Shown here: in pieces, positions 44,193 to 54,217 of the stretch | Position numbering within the stretch: position 1 is the first letter of the stretch | Layout: the number at the start of each line of letters is the position of its first letter | Source of the DNA: Chitinophaga sp. Cy-1792 | GTDB taxonomy: Bacteria; Bacteroidota; Bacteroidia; Chitinophagales; Chitinophagaceae | Assembly (NCBI RefSeq): GCF_011752935.1 | Contig: NZ_VWWO01000001.1 | Span: 248,001-312,000, forward strand | Reading direction: 5' to 3' | DNA: 64,000 bases | Notes under the pieces: model-generated | What the model was told of the DNA's origin: nothing | What the model saw: the letters and a program-made list of their open reading frames with translations, nothing else | The model's database searches: none | Made by a program: the position numbers and the translations under genes

Positions 44193-46094
44193 TTATCCTG
44201 CCATTTCGCTTAATTCCAGCCAGCGCATTCCTTTTTCATCCAGGAGCGCAATAACTTCTCCGATACGATGTGAAAGTGGCGCTATCTGCTCATATGGCAA
44301 TGCTCCGGAAGATAATTGTTCATCAATCTGTTTCTTCTCTGCTTCCAGCGCTTCAATTTCTTTCTCCAGCAGCTCGAGTTCACGTTTTTCCTTGAAAGAC
44401 ATCTTTCTGGCTTTATTCTCCACAGCTGGAGCTGCCTGCGTAACAACCTGCTTTTCAGGTTCTTTTTTCGCATCTGCCAGTTTACGTCTATCTTCTTCCC
44501 GCTCTGCTTCCCTGTATTGGGTGTAATTACCCGGGTAATCTCTTATGTTCCCTTCTCCTTCAAAAACAAACAGGTGGTCTACCAGTTTATCCATAAAATA
44601 GCGGTCATGGCTCACAATAATTACACATCCCTGGAATTCCTGCAGGAAAGACTCCAGGATACTCAGTGTTGGAAGGTCAAGGTCGTTGGTCGGCTCATCC
44701 AGCACCAGGAAGTTGGGGTTACGGAAAAGTATACTCAGCAGGTGCAAACGACGCTTTTCACCGCCACTCAGTTTAGAGATAAAGGTATATTGCTTTTCTG
44801 CCGGAAACAGGAATAGCTCCAGGAACTGCGCTGCACTTACTTTTGTGCCGTCAGCGAGCGGGAAGTTCTCGGCAATATTCTTCACATACTCAATCACACG
44901 CATATCTTCCTTAATTTCCAGGCCAGATTGTGAGTAGTCACCAAAAACAATGGTTTCTCCTACGTTAATCTTCCCGGAATCAGGTTGTTCCTTACCCAGT
45001 AACATGTTGATAAAGGTAGATTTCCCCACCCCATTTTTACCAACTACGCCTACACGCTCCCCTTTCTTGAAAGTATAGTCAAACCCTTTCAGGATGATGA
45101 GTTCCCCGTAAGCTTTATAGACCTTTTTAAGCTCCAGGATTTTTCCACCCAGGCGGGTCATTTTCACATTCAGTTCCAGCTGTTGGTCCTGAATGCGTGT
45201 AGTGGCCTTCTCCTTTACTTCATAGAAGTTATCTTGTCGGGATTTAGACTTGGTTGTACGGGCCTTCGGCTGCTTGCGCATCCATTCCAGCTCCTTACGA
45301 TAGATATTCCGGGCCTTTTCCACGCTTGCTTTATCACTTTCTTCCCTGGATGCTTTCTTCTCCAGGTAATTTTCGTAATCGCCCTTATAGACAAACAGTT
45401 GTTCCTGGTCCAGCTCCATAATTTCATTACAAACGCTATCCAGGAAGTAGCGGTCGTGGGTTACCAGCAGTAAGGTGACTTTTTCCTGATCGAGGTAGTT
45501 CTCCAACCACTCAATCATACTTACGTCCAGGTGGTTGGTGGGCTCATCCATAATCAGGAGTACATGCTTATGTTCAAACCCAATGTCTATCAGCACTTTA
45601 GCCAGAGCCACTCTTTTTTGCTGGCCACCAGACAGGGAACCGATAGGTTGGTCAAGGTGGTGGATATTGAGTTTACCCAGGATCTGCTTCACTTTGGAAT
45701 CGAAATGCCATGCATTCAGTTCATCCATTTTGGTGATTGCGGCAGATAATTTTTCCGGGTCCGGCTCCAGGCCTTCTTCGGTGAGTAGTTCGTATTCTTT
45801 AATTGCATTCAGCACCGGGTGCGAATGATCGAATATATTTTCAATAACTGATTTAGAGAGATTGAAGTCCGCCTGTTGCTCCAGCATGACAACAGTTACA
45901 TCCTTATGGATCCAGACTTTCCCTTCATCGGGAGCTTCTTTCCCCAGCAGGATTTTGAGCAATGTGGATTTTCCGGCGCCGTTTAAGGCCACCAGGGCTA
46001 TTTTATCCCCTTCTTCTATATGGAAAGAAATATTGCGGAATAATGGTTTTACGCCGTATGATTTCGTAAGTCCTTCTACTGTAACATAATGCAT
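44193..46094 (-). CDS. ABC-F family ATPase (Uup-like)
   Basis: A 633-residue soluble protein with two ABC domains and no membrane part. Domain 1: Walker A LNGAGKSTLLKIL (about 38-50), signature LSGGQQKRVALAKVL, Walker B LLIMDEPTNHLD. Domain 2: GKNGVGKSTFINML, LSGGEKRRLHLLSIL, FLVLDEPTNDLDLPT. The linker (about 240-300) is highly charged, and the C-terminus has a coiled coil (KARKMSFKEKRELELLEKEIEALEAEKKQID), the Uup layout. ABC-F proteins act on the ribosome; Uup-type members help with ribosome problems or DNA stability. No resistance role is implied. Confidence 0.93.
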   Translation of the reverse strand: MHYVTVEGLTKSYGVKPLFRNISFHIEEGDKIALVALNGAGKSTLLKILLGKEAPDEGKVWIHKDVTVVMLEQQADFNLSKSVIENIFDHSHPVLNAIKEYELLTEEGLEPDPEKLSAAITKMDELNAWHFDSKVKQILGKLNIHHLDQPIGSLSGGQQKRVALAKVLIDIGFEHKHVLLIMDEPTNHLDVSMIEWLENYLDQEKVTLLLVTHDRYFLDSVCNEIMELDQEQLFVYKGDYENYLEKKASREESDKASVEKARNIYRKELEWMRKQPKARTTKSKSRQDNFYEVKEKATTRIQDQQLELNVKMTRLGGKILELKKVYKAYGELIILKGFDYTFKKGERVGVVGKNGVGKSTFINMLLGKEQPDSGKINVGETIVFGDYSQSGLEIKEDMRVIEYVKNIAENFPLADGTKVSAAQFLELFLFPAEKQYTFISKLSGGEKRRLHLLSILFRNPNFLVLDEPTNDLDLPTLSILESFLQEFQGCVIIVSHDRYFMDKLVDHLFVFEGEGNIRDYPGNYTQYREAEREEDRRKLADAKKEPEKQVVTQAAPAVENKARKMSFKEKRELELLEKEIEALEAEKKQIDEQLSSGALPYEQIAPLSHRIGEVIALLDEKGMRWLELSEMAG

Positions 46095-46408
46095 TGGGCG
46101 AAGTTATACTGATAATTTCAAAAATCCAGATTGAATATCCCCCCTGTGGACCTATTTTGCTATTCGGATATTTTTCGTATATTCCGTAAAGGATATGTGA
46201 AGATTGGTCGTTTGTTTAAACCCTGCACCTATTAATTAAGTTTTTTCTTAATAATATATTGCTACGTTTAGAATTTTCATCGGCCTGCGTCCATTATCCT
46301 TGCCCCGATCCTGACTTTAAAAAAGGTCGGGTAGTCAGGTAGCCTTAGCTGGCTGCCACCGTATTTACCGATAGGCTATACGGTTTATTTACTACTCGCC
46401 TGGGATAA
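46095..46408. other. Intergenic region with unexplained inverted repeats
   Basis: No credible gene. It must hold the ABC-F promoter on minus; TAACTTCG at about 46097-46104 is one base off the -7 consensus. Between 46300 and 46390 several short inverted repeats cluster: CCTGACT/AGTCAGG, GGTAGCC/GGCTGCC (one G.U) and CCGTA/TACGG. They could fold as a small RNA, but no known family is recognised. Confidence 0.4.
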
Positions 46409-46439
46409 AAAAAGGGTGTCCATAGCTTCATGGACACCC
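46407..46439 (-). terminator. Terminator of the BNR_4 gene
   Basis: Perfect stem GGGTGTCCAT/ATGGACACCC with a short loop and a run of seven T on the minus strand. Confidence 0.86.
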
Positions 46440-46475
46440 ATATAAGGAAAATACTATTGTTCTATTTCACTTCAT

Positions 46476-47945
46476 TTATTCAGCAACCTGGTTCCACTGA
46501 CTATTGGATTTGTTGAATTTAATCAGTTCTCTTGGGTAAAGCTGTTTTTGGTAAGTATCCCAGAAGGAATAGGATATGTAAGGCACGCCAAAATTATCCG
46601 GAGCGATTCTGAAATAATACACACCGTAGTTGTCTTTGGACATCTGCTTATGCATACTTGGTGGTGCTATTAATTTTTCCGGCAGCTGCCAGGTATTTGT
46701 TTTTTCGTTAAAACGCTGCAGGTACAAGCATGGCAGCGGATCATAATCCATGTAGAGCAAATACAACGTCGCATTTGCATCGGCCATTAATGAGGCATAT
46801 ACTCTATGGCCTGCAAGTACCTGATAATCCTCCTGCGTTAAATTACCCTTAGATACCTGAAAACGCCAGTAGCCATATGGAAATCCCTGGCCACCAGACA
46901 CCATATGCAGTTTTCCCTTGTCGTAAACCAGTACCGGCGTGGCATGTGGGTCAGGCAGGTTTGGCTGTAACCTTCCAACAAATGTGGTTTTATCTATCTT
47001 AAAAGTATTGCGGTTAATGCTTGCCACATAGTGGTTATTCATTTTTTCATCATCACTTACGAGGTTATAACTGAAGTAGGTATAATCACCCACTGTTGCG
47101 AATGAAGAATAGCCACCTGTGTGATTGGAGGTACCCGGGCTTTTAGTTGTAATGGTGATAGGAGGAGAAAGGGTAAGATCAGTTCCGTTTGCAGTAAGAT
47201 TGATTTGCGTAACCCATAATGTATTATAGGCAAATGAATTTTTTATTACCGGGCCGTATGATTTAGTGAGCCCGATTAAAGGGGTTTTGGTGAACGGAGC
47301 CGTAGTCATTTTTGTTTCAAGGAATGCCAATTCGGGGTCATTTGGCAACGAATACGCTTTAAAAGATTTCCCATTGTCTGATGAAAATATCAATATCGGT
47401 TCTCTCGCCAGCCATTTCTTCAGACCTGTTCCAAACGGCTTGTACGCCATATAAATGATGTAGATTCTTCCGTTATCATCCACCGTTAGCGACCCAAGAT
47501 TATGATTCATAACCTCAGTTGGCTGAGGAGCTTTTCCAAACAATTGTGCAATTGCCGGAGTAAAGTCCATCGCCTCTACAGCCCCTGTAGTAGCAGATTT
47601 CCGGAATAATTTTCCATACGCATCCAATCTTCTTGGATCAATTGCAAGGATATTATTCTGTTTATCAAAAGCAATAATGCTGAATTCTGTTATGGCAACA
47701 CCCGGTACACTCTGTGCTGAGTTTGCTTTCATACTCATACGAGCAGCGTTAGCGGGGGCCGGATTATTTGATATATCAGCAATATTGAAGAGAGCGGTTT
47801 TGCCGATGTTCTCCGGTATCGTATCTGCCTTGCTGAGGGTCGGAAACAAGAACAAGATAATTAACCAGGAAAAAAAAATAGTTCTTTCAGGGAAACCTTT
47901 GTGCTGGCCTATTGGCGCATGAATAGTGCATTTTTTCAGTGACAT
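46476..47945 (-). CDS. Secreted BNR_4-type protein
   Basis: A 489-residue protein started at MSLKKCTIHAP (ATG 47945). A signal peptide follows (FFSWLIILFLFPTLSKAD, about 23-42). The body reads as a BNR_4-type propeller: NHNLGSLTVDDNGRIYIIYMA, REPILIFSSDNGKSFKAYSLP, GTSNHTGGYSSFATVGDYTYFSYN, DPHATPVLVYDKGKLHMVSGGQGFPYGYWRF. This family is common in polysaccharide-degrading Bacteroidota and includes putative ulvan or rhamnogalacturonan-related enzymes, but activity is not certain. It is divergent from the giant T9SS protein gene with a 164-bp shared upstream region. Confidence 0.75.
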   Translation of the reverse strand: MSLKKCTIHAPIGQHKGFPERTIFFSWLIILFLFPTLSKADTIPENIGKTALFNIADISNNPAPANAARMSMKANSAQSVPGVAITEFSIIAFDKQNNILAIDPRRLDAYGKLFRKSATTGAVEAMDFTPAIAQLFGKAPQPTEVMNHNLGSLTVDDNGRIYIIYMAYKPFGTGLKKWLAREPILIFSSDNGKSFKAYSLPNDPELAFLETKMTTAPFTKTPLIGLTKSYGPVIKNSFAYNTLWVTQINLTANGTDLTLSPPITITTKSPGTSNHTGGYSSFATVGDYTYFSYNLVSDDEKMNNHYVASINRNTFKIDKTTFVGRLQPNLPDPHATPVLVYDKGKLHMVSGGQGFPYGYWRFQVSKGNLTQEDYQVLAGHRVYASLMADANATLYLLYMDYDPLPCLYLQRFNEKTNTWQLPEKLIAPPSMHKQMSKDNYGVYYFRIAPDNFGVPYISYSFWDTYQKQLYPRELIKFNKSNSQWNQVAE

Positions 47946-48013
47946 ATTATTTTTTTTAATTATACACATTAAACTAACACATAAAAAAATAGTCATTAAC
48001 AATTACAAACTGA

Positions 48014-48021
48014 TAATTTTG
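48014..48021 (+). promoter_or_regulatory. -7 promoter box of the giant T9SS protein gene
   Basis: TAATTTTG is an exact TAnnTTTG match; transcription should start near 48028, 22 bp before the first possible and 82 bp before the preferred start codon. Confidence 0.55.
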
Positions 48022-48109
48022 CGCATTTATTTAATTATTCGACAGATAGATGTTAATGCGGACCTCCGGCATGCGTAACCAATTTCATGACAAACCAAAA
48101 CCAAAGTGT

Positions 48110-51100
48110 ATGAAGCGAACAATACAACTTTGTGCGAAACTATTTCTATTTTATTCTATTTTTATTCTGAATCCTAACATTAGTGTTAACGGCCAGTCTG
48201 TGGTACCAAACTCCAGCAGTGCGAGTTCTATTCAATCAGACACAGTAATTAATTTAGAGAGAAAGGGCACAATTGATTTTATCCATCAAATATCTGGTAA
48301 ATATTCATATTACAACAATATTTATAAGAAATATCTTACCGCATATGACACTACCCAACTCATAAGTATATATAATGCGGGCACAACTGCCGTAGATAGT
48401 ATTTCGATTACAACAAACAATTTGCCAGAATTACAAACCTTAAACATTGCGAATACTGCTATTACTAACGGAACACAACCAGGTAGTAAGCAATACGCGC
48501 TGAAGCTATGGAACTACCTTTCTTCCATGTATGTAAGTTCCGCACTGCCTGCAGATTTTAACTCTTCTGAAACACAGAGTGCGCTCAAAACAGTAGTCAA
48601 TTATGGAGCCGGCAACTCATTTTCTTTCTCTAACGCACTGAAATATTTCAATGGTGCTTCAGGCGACCAGCAAGGCATCTGGTCTTTTAGCACCGCCCAC
48701 CAGATGGCGGAGGTTTCAGTGAATTCCGCTCCTGCACTGTTAGACATAGACTATAATAGCTATTATCTTAAGCTGGATAACAGCACACTCGCCACTTACG
48801 ACGACCTGTCATTCAACCCTTACCTGTTTTTAAGAACACAGTTATTTGGCCCATTAGCCACCTATGACGGCGCCAAGAACTATTCACTTGTTCAATACAT
48901 TACGTCTGGAAATAACTATAGATCTGCATATACGGAATACGGAGGAGGATCGGAAAATTATAATTCGTATATGCGGCTACTCCCACATGAGCAGGTATCT
49001 TTCTCAAACAAAATTCCTGCTAATTATACTGGCGCTGCGGCGCCAAATAACCTGGGGAGTGGTACTTTTACCTTTGTCAGCGACTTCCGCAATATTCCAT
49101 TTAACCAGCTGTCTAAAAGTTATACAAATATTCGTGTCGACTCCTCTTCGGGGCAGACGCTGGTAGCTCCTGCATATACGTCTAACTCTTATTTCGTGTT
49201 AGAATGCAGATCACCATTTGCTATAACAAATGCCTATCTGCTTGCAAACTGGCAGGTATCTAACAACAGTAATATTACAGTTGAGTATTCTCCGGATAAT
49301 ATTAACTGGAACTTGCTGTATACTAAAAGCTCCAGCACTCCTTCAGATAGTATACCCCTCAACAGCGCCCTGACTACTAACAGTAAAGACTATACGTTTT
49401 ATCTTCGTTTTTCATTTACAAATCAAACGAGTTTATACACATCTGCCATTCAGCAACTATCAATTGTCAGAAATTTCCAGGTAAGTAAATACTTTATTCC
49501 TCAACTAGCCTTGGGTAATAATGCAGTTAAGATTTCCAGTGCATCTCAATCACCTAAAAATCTTAATTTCTCATATAACTGGTCAGATGATTTCAGCAAT
49601 AATATTCCGGTCATAGGCAATGAAACAGCTCCCGTTCCTGCGGTAGGCCAACAGATGTATACGCCTGGGTTCAGGTTTCAATGGCCGGCAGCAACAGATC
49701 CAGACAATGATGCAATAGTTGAATATCATTTCCAGCTATCAGATGATTCGTTGATGTCTTATCCATTGAATTCGAATTTCAACAGGTATATCTCTCCCCT
49801 TAATTCTGCAGTTGCACCAAACTTCTCTCCTGAGATTACAAATTTCCTGAATCCAGGCACTAAATATTACTGGCATGTGCGTGCCATGGATAGCAGAGGA
49901 GGGTGGAGTAATTGGGGCCCTATATGGTCATTTACGGCTGGAGGTCCAGGGAAAATAACGTCTTTGGATTATGATTTTTCGGATGATTCTACCATTACTG
50001 TACATTGGGGCAAACCAATAACAGGAAATCAGCCAAAGAATTACCAGATCCATGTGAGTAATACCCGCGGTTTCTATCCCGCTGGCGCGACATTATTTAC
50101 ACGTGTGACGGATACCACTTTCACGTTCAATTACAACCAGTTTCCATTTACTTACATAAATGTGCTCACAGAGGATGTTAACGGGAATGTGAGTACGCCA
50201 TTTGATTACATCGAAGTACTCGCGCCTGCAGTGATGAATAATGTTGATAAGAGAAGGATTGCGATGAGGTCCGCAACTGAAAATGGTTATCCGATTTCCT
50301 ATACAACAAGCGATACTACCGTAACGCTTAGAAACAACATCATGTATTACAAATCAGCAGGACGTGCCGTAGTGTATGCCAGCTACCTCAACAAAGCAGG
50401 CAATGTAGTCCGTGGTGCCAAGCAGATCGTTTATTCCACTACACTTCCGGACGAATTCGCACAAACAAATTCATTTTCTTCCAATGACACCACTATCACA
50501 CTTTCTGTAGGAGGTAAACTGTCTACAGATAATAATGTCATGAAAAAGGTGTCGTACCAGTATAACTTATACAACTATTATCTGCCGGCTTTTGGCCCAT
50601 TGCAGAAGCTGACACTTTCCAACAGAGGCACAAAAAGAATTGATTCTATCAGTATAGTTGCCAACCAAATGGCCAACTTCTATTCACTGGGAGATATTTC
50701 AAATCAGATTTCGCAGTCAACTGATGTTACTAATTCTTATAATAAGTCTTTAGCCATCATGAAGCTGGTAGCGGATAATCACCTCTATTACTTCCCTCCT
50801 GCTCCATTCAAGTCATTGGAGATAGAAGACCCGATCAGGATGCTTTCTTCTTATGGTTATGGCAACTGCTTTATGATTGCCAATACAGTGAAGTTCATCA
50901 ATACCCAGATGACGGGCGATTCATTATGGATCTGGGGATTAAACGGAGGAGCCCATGGCGTGGCAGAGGTAAAGACCAGTCCAGGGCACTTTGGGGTAAT
51001 AGATGCTGACAGAGAAGCATTTTACCTCCAGCTTGACAACACAACGCTGGCATCTTTCGAAGATATCCTGTTTGATAAATATCTCTTTATCAGAACAAAA

Positions 51101-53086
51101 CATTTTGGACCTGGTCTTGCATATAGTTCTTCCAACAATTATAGTTATTACAATGATTATATCTCAAATGATAACTATCGCGCTGCTTATACCCAATATG
51201 GTACACAGCGGCCAACTGCTACGCTGCCAATGCAATTAAAACCAGGCGAACAGATTACATTTGATAACAGCAGTACCGCATCCACCTGGCATCATGTGAC
51301 ATTACCACTACCAGACTCCACCAATGTTGCAGATATCATTGCAAATGGCACTATTACCTATACACCATCACTGAGTAATAACCTTGCCGATATATTTGCA
51401 TATTCGTCCAATATAAATCAGGTTAAGCAGGCTTCGGATTCGGTCATGCAACTTTTACCTGTAAGTGAAACTACCGCACAATTTGTCATCAGGATGAGCT
51501 CATCTTTCGTAATGACGGGAGGCAAGCTAATGCCGACCTGGAGAGCAGGTGCGAATGCCTGGACAGTTGATTTCTCGAAAGACAGTATTAACTGGTCACC
51601 GCTGATCAGTCGTCAGAATACAATGGGTATTGTTACCGATACGATTGATCTGGCTGCTGCCATTGATCCTACTACTGTTGACGGTACTTACCTGTACTAT
51701 TTAAGGTTTACCTGCAATGCAACTACAGATGACAATTTGAATAGTATCACCAATATTTTTGTCCAGAGTAATTTTCAGGTGAGCAAATTCTTTATACCGC
51801 AGTTGAAGTTGGGCAGCAATTCACTCAGGGTCAAGTCATACGGCAGCGATAGCCATCTGGCGGTTAAGGTTGAGTGGAAGGAAAACAACGATAATGATCC
51901 GTTACCGGCAATCACCTCACCAGTATTTCCACTGGATGGAGCTACGGTAGACAGCAGCTCCTTTACTTTCCGCTGGACTCCTCCGGCACTTAACGACGAT
52001 GACAGCATCGCTGACTATCAGTTCCAGCTGAGTGAAGATCCAACATTTACGCATACGCTATCACCTAACTTCAACCTCTATATTGCGGCCAAGAATCAGG
52101 GGGTAAATCCTTACTATACACCAGAGGTAACAGACTTCCTGCTTCCAAATAAGCAGTATTACTGGCGTGTGCGATCACTGGATTCCCGTGGTGCGTGGAG
52201 CAGCTGGAGTCAGTCATGGAAGTTTACTATCAACAAACCTGGAACAGTATTAAATATTGACTATAATGTACTTACCAGTTCAACGGTTCAATTAACATGG
52301 TCAGCAAATCCGGTGGGTACCAGCCCTGTTTCCTACTATATCATGGGCTCAAGTGAAAGAGGTTTTTATCCTAGCATGGCAGTTGTCGTAGGTACCACTT
52401 CCGACACATCCTTTCAGGTGCCTATTGCAAATTACAATAGTTACTACAGGATTGTGGCCGCAGATGCACAAGGCAATTTAAGTACACCAAGTACATATGT
52501 CACCGTTTCACCAGCGATACAGATTAAGGCAGCATCTTCGTATCAGGCACTATCGGCGACGATTGTTAACACATACAATCTGTCTTATCAGTCTGGTGAT
52601 ACATCTATCGTAAAAACTGATGGTAGTGGAAATATAATAGGTAATAATCCAGGGCTTACCTACGTCATCAGGTCATTCATTAATGACCTTGGATATGTTG
52701 TTCGGCAGGAGAAACAGATCATTAATGTCACGCCTAATGTATCCAGCAGTGTACTTATGAATAAATGGGCTCCTGATAACCAGCCTGGTTTGGCCAATCA
52801 GCTGGCCGTTATGAACAATGATGCCAGTTCTCCGGCGGTCGATTTTGACTTTACTTTAAGTCCGAATCCAAGCGCCGGTAATATCACTCTTCGGACCGAC
52901 AAAGTTGCTCAATTCCCGCTACGCTATAACATTAGTGATAACAGTGGCAGGATTGTAAAAGCAGCATTGATTACATCTAATACGTTTTCATTGCAATTAT
53001 CCGACCTGCAACAGGGAAGTTATTTCTTTAGCGTAATAGGTGCCAATGGAGCGGTTCTTACGAAGAAATTCATACTGATAAAATAA
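48110..53086 (+). CDS. Giant T9SS-sorted protein with two transglutaminase-like/FnIII copies
   Basis: A 1,658-residue secreted protein, started at MKRTIQLCAKLF (ATG 48110), which gives a normal signal peptide; an ATG at 48050 in frame is possible. It is built as two homologous copies about 750 residues apart. Each has an N-terminal helical part, a transglutaminase-like core, a beta domain (FQVSKYFIPQL / FQVSKFFIPQL), a fibronectin-like domain ending YYWHVRAMDSRGGWSNWG / YYWRVRSLDSRGAWSSWS, and a second FnIII plus a small beta module. Core 2 has Cys920 (YGNCFM), His949 (HGVAEV) and Asp965 (VIDAD); core 1 has Ser170 in place of Cys, with His197 and Asp212 kept. The last 75 residues (LSPNPSAGNITLRTD ... 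KKFILIK) are a type IX sorting domain. Confidence 0.85.
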   Translation: MKRTIQLCAKLFLFYSIFILNPNISVNGQSVVPNSSSASSIQSDTVINLERKGTIDFIHQISGKYSYYNNIYKKYLTAYDTTQLISIYNAGTTAVDSISITTNNLPELQTLNIANTAITNGTQPGSKQYALKLWNYLSSMYVSSALPADFNSSETQSALKTVVNYGAGNSFSFSNALKYFNGASGDQQGIWSFSTAHQMAEVSVNSAPALLDIDYNSYYLKLDNSTLATYDDLSFNPYLFLRTQLFGPLATYDGAKNYSLVQYITSGNNYRSAYTEYGGGSENYNSYMRLLPHEQVSFSNKIPANYTGAAAPNNLGSGTFTFVSDFRNIPFNQLSKSYTNIRVDSSSGQTLVAPAYTSNSYFVLECRSPFAITNAYLLANWQVSNNSNITVEYSPDNINWNLLYTKSSSTPSDSIPLNSALTTNSKDYTFYLRFSFTNQTSLYTSAIQQLSIVRNFQVSKYFIPQLALGNNAVKISSASQSPKNLNFSYNWSDDFSNNIPVIGNETAPVPAVGQQMYTPGFRFQWPAATDPDNDAIVEYHFQLSDDSLMSYPLNSNFNRYISPLNSAVAPNFSPEITNFLNPGTKYYWHVRAMDSRGGWSNWGPIWSFTAGGPGKITSLDYDFSDDSTITVHWGKPITGNQPKNYQIHVSNTRGFYPAGATLFTRVTDTTFTFNYNQFPFTYINVLTEDVNGNVSTPFDYIEVLAPAVMNNVDKRRIAMRSATENGYPISYTTSDTTVTLRNNIMYYKSAGRAVVYASYLNKAGNVVRGAKQIVYSTTLPDEFAQTNSFSSNDTTITLSVGGKLSTDNNVMKKVSYQYNLYNYYLPAFGPLQKLTLSNRGTKRIDSISIVANQMANFYSLGDISNQISQSTDVTNSYNKSLAIMKLVADNHLYYFPPAPFKSLEIEDPIRMLSSYGYGNCFMIANTVKFINTQMTGDSLWIWGLNGGAHGVAEVKTSPGHFGVIDADREAFYLQLDNTTLASFEDILFDKYLFIRTKHFGPGLAYSSSNNYSYYNDYISNDNYRAAYTQYGTQRPTATLPMQLKPGEQITFDNSSTASTWHHVTLPLPDSTNVADIIANGTITYTPSLSNNLADIFAYSSNINQVKQASDSVMQLLPVSETTAQFVIRMSSSFVMTGGKLMPTWRAGANAWTVDFSKDSINWSPLISRQNTMGIVTDTIDLAAAIDPTTVDGTYLYYLRFTCNATTDDNLNSITNIFVQSNFQVSKFFIPQLKLGSNSLRVKSYGSDSHLAVKVEWKENNDNDPLPAITSPVFPLDGATVDSSSFTFRWTPPALNDDDSIADYQFQLSEDPTFTHTLSPNFNLYIAAKNQGVNPYYTPEVTDFLLPNKQYYWRVRSLDSRGAWSSWSQSWKFTINKPGTVLNIDYNVLTSSTVQLTWSANPVGTSPVSYYIMGSSERGFYPSMAVVVGTTSDTSFQVPIANYNSYYRIVAADAQGNLSTPSTYVTVSPAIQIKAASSYQALSATIVNTYNLSYQSGDTSIVKTDGSGNIIGNNPGLTYVIRSFINDLGYVVRQEKQIINVTPNVSSSVLMNKWAPDNQPGLANQLAVMNNDASSPAVDFDFTLSPNPSAGNITLRTDKVAQFPLRYNISDNSGRIVKAALITSNTFSLQLSDLQQGSYFFSVIGANGAVLTKKFILIK

Positions 53087-53117
53087 CCCGATTAAAGTAA
53101 ACAGGCAATACAATTAA

Positions 53118-53163
53118 AAAGTAAAAGGGTGTCTCAGTAATTACTGAGACACCCTTTTACTTT
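53118..53163. terminator. Bidirectional terminator, 46-bp perfect palindrome
   Basis: Arms GTAAAAGGGTGTCTCAGTAA and its exact complement with no spacer (53121-53160), extended by three A/T pairs on each side. It separates the converging giant gene and glycan operon. Confidence 0.9.
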
Positions 53164-53200
53164 ATCTGATAACAGTAAGTTTCAGGTTATTTAAGACCCA

Positions 53201-54202
53201 TTAGAACTGAAGCACCGTACCACCCCATGAAAACCCAACACCAAAGCCACATAATACGACTTTGTTGTTGCTTTCAAATTTATTGACAGCTAGTTGTTCC
53301 TTTAATACAATCGGAATGGTGGAAGACACCGTATTACCGCAATTTTCCATGAACAATAAAAATTTCTCTTCAGGAATTTTCATCTTCTTTCTAAGCTGGT
53401 CCAACATAAATTTATTGGCTTGGTGAAAAATAACCCAGTCTACTGATGCTATTTCTGTATTATTTTTCTCCAGGGTTCTATTCAGCAGTTCCGGCACAGC
53501 TTTAAGGGTGAAATTGAAGATTTCAGGACCATCCATAAACAGGTAGTCACCGGCAGCTTTCAACTCCTCTTCATTTGTAACAGTCTGATGGTTTTTGGGA
53601 TTACGCAATCCTCCATTTCTAACGATGAGATGCTGTGCTCCCCTTCCATCTGTACCAAGTACACAATGATCAATTCTGGCGAAACCCTTATCAGCAGAAA
53701 TCCAGCTTGCACTAGCGGCATCACCGAAGATGCTACGATTGCCCTTATCGAGTGGGTGAATATGTTTACTGTAGGTTTCTGCCGTGATCAGCAAAATGTT
53801 TTTGGCAGTCCCGCTGGCAATAAATCCTTTTGCCATCGCCAATCCATATATGTAGCCGGAGCATCCCTGATTATAATCAAATGCCCCCACCGTTGTAGGT
53901 AATCCCAGATTTTCCTGAACGATACATGCGGTTGTCGGCAAAAAGTAGTCCGGGCTTTGTGTGCATACTATTAGCATATCGAATGTATCAGGAGAAATAT
54001 CATATTCTTCCATCAACTTTCTTCCGGCTTTAGTTGCAATATCAGATGTAAATTCTTTTTTCGAAGTTACGTATCTGTTCCTGATACCTACTTTGGCCAT
54101 AATTTTATCTACATCCCACTCAGGAAATTCGCCTACCAGTACTTCGTTCGACACAGCAATTTCAGGCAGATAGTAGGAAATGCCTCTTAAAAACGCATCC
54201 AT
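53201..54202 (-). CDS. 3-oxoacyl-ACP synthase III (KAS III-like)
   Basis: A 333-residue thiolase-fold condensing enzyme. The catalytic triad is Cys114 (DYNQGCSGYIYGLA), His260 (IFHQANKFML) and Asn290 (ENCGNTVSSTIP), the FabH order. It condenses an acyl starter with malonyl-ACP. The adjacent private ACP, 15 bp upstream, and the location at the end of a glycan operon argue against a housekeeping FabH role and for making a special acyl group for the polymer. Last gene of the operon, followed by the palindromic terminator. Confidence 0.93.
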   Translation of the reverse strand: MDAFLRGISYYLPEIAVSNEVLVGEFPEWDVDKIMAKVGIRNRYVTSKKEFTSDIATKAGRKLMEEYDISPDTFDMLIVCTQSPDYFLPTTACIVQENLGLPTTVGAFDYNQGCSGYIYGLAMAKGFIASGTAKNILLITAETYSKHIHPLDKGNRSIFGDAASASWISADKGFARIDHCVLGTDGRGAQHLIVRNGGLRNPKNHQTVTNEEELKAAGDYLFMDGPEIFNFTLKAVPELLNRTLEKNNTEIASVDWVIFHQANKFMLDQLRKKMKIPEEKFLLFMENCGNTVSSTIPIVLKEQLAVNKFESNNKVVLCGFGVGFSWGGTVLQF

Positions 54203-54217
54203 AATAATTAGCTAAAT

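Noticed and set aside
44193..46094. ABC-F antibiotic resistance gene
   Set aside because: The linker and C-terminal coiled coil look Uup-like, and no leader peptide attenuator is visible.
48110..53086. DNA-level tandem repeat or assembly duplication
   Set aside because: The two halves align clearly as protein but differ heavily in DNA, so this is an old gene-internal duplication, not an assembly error.
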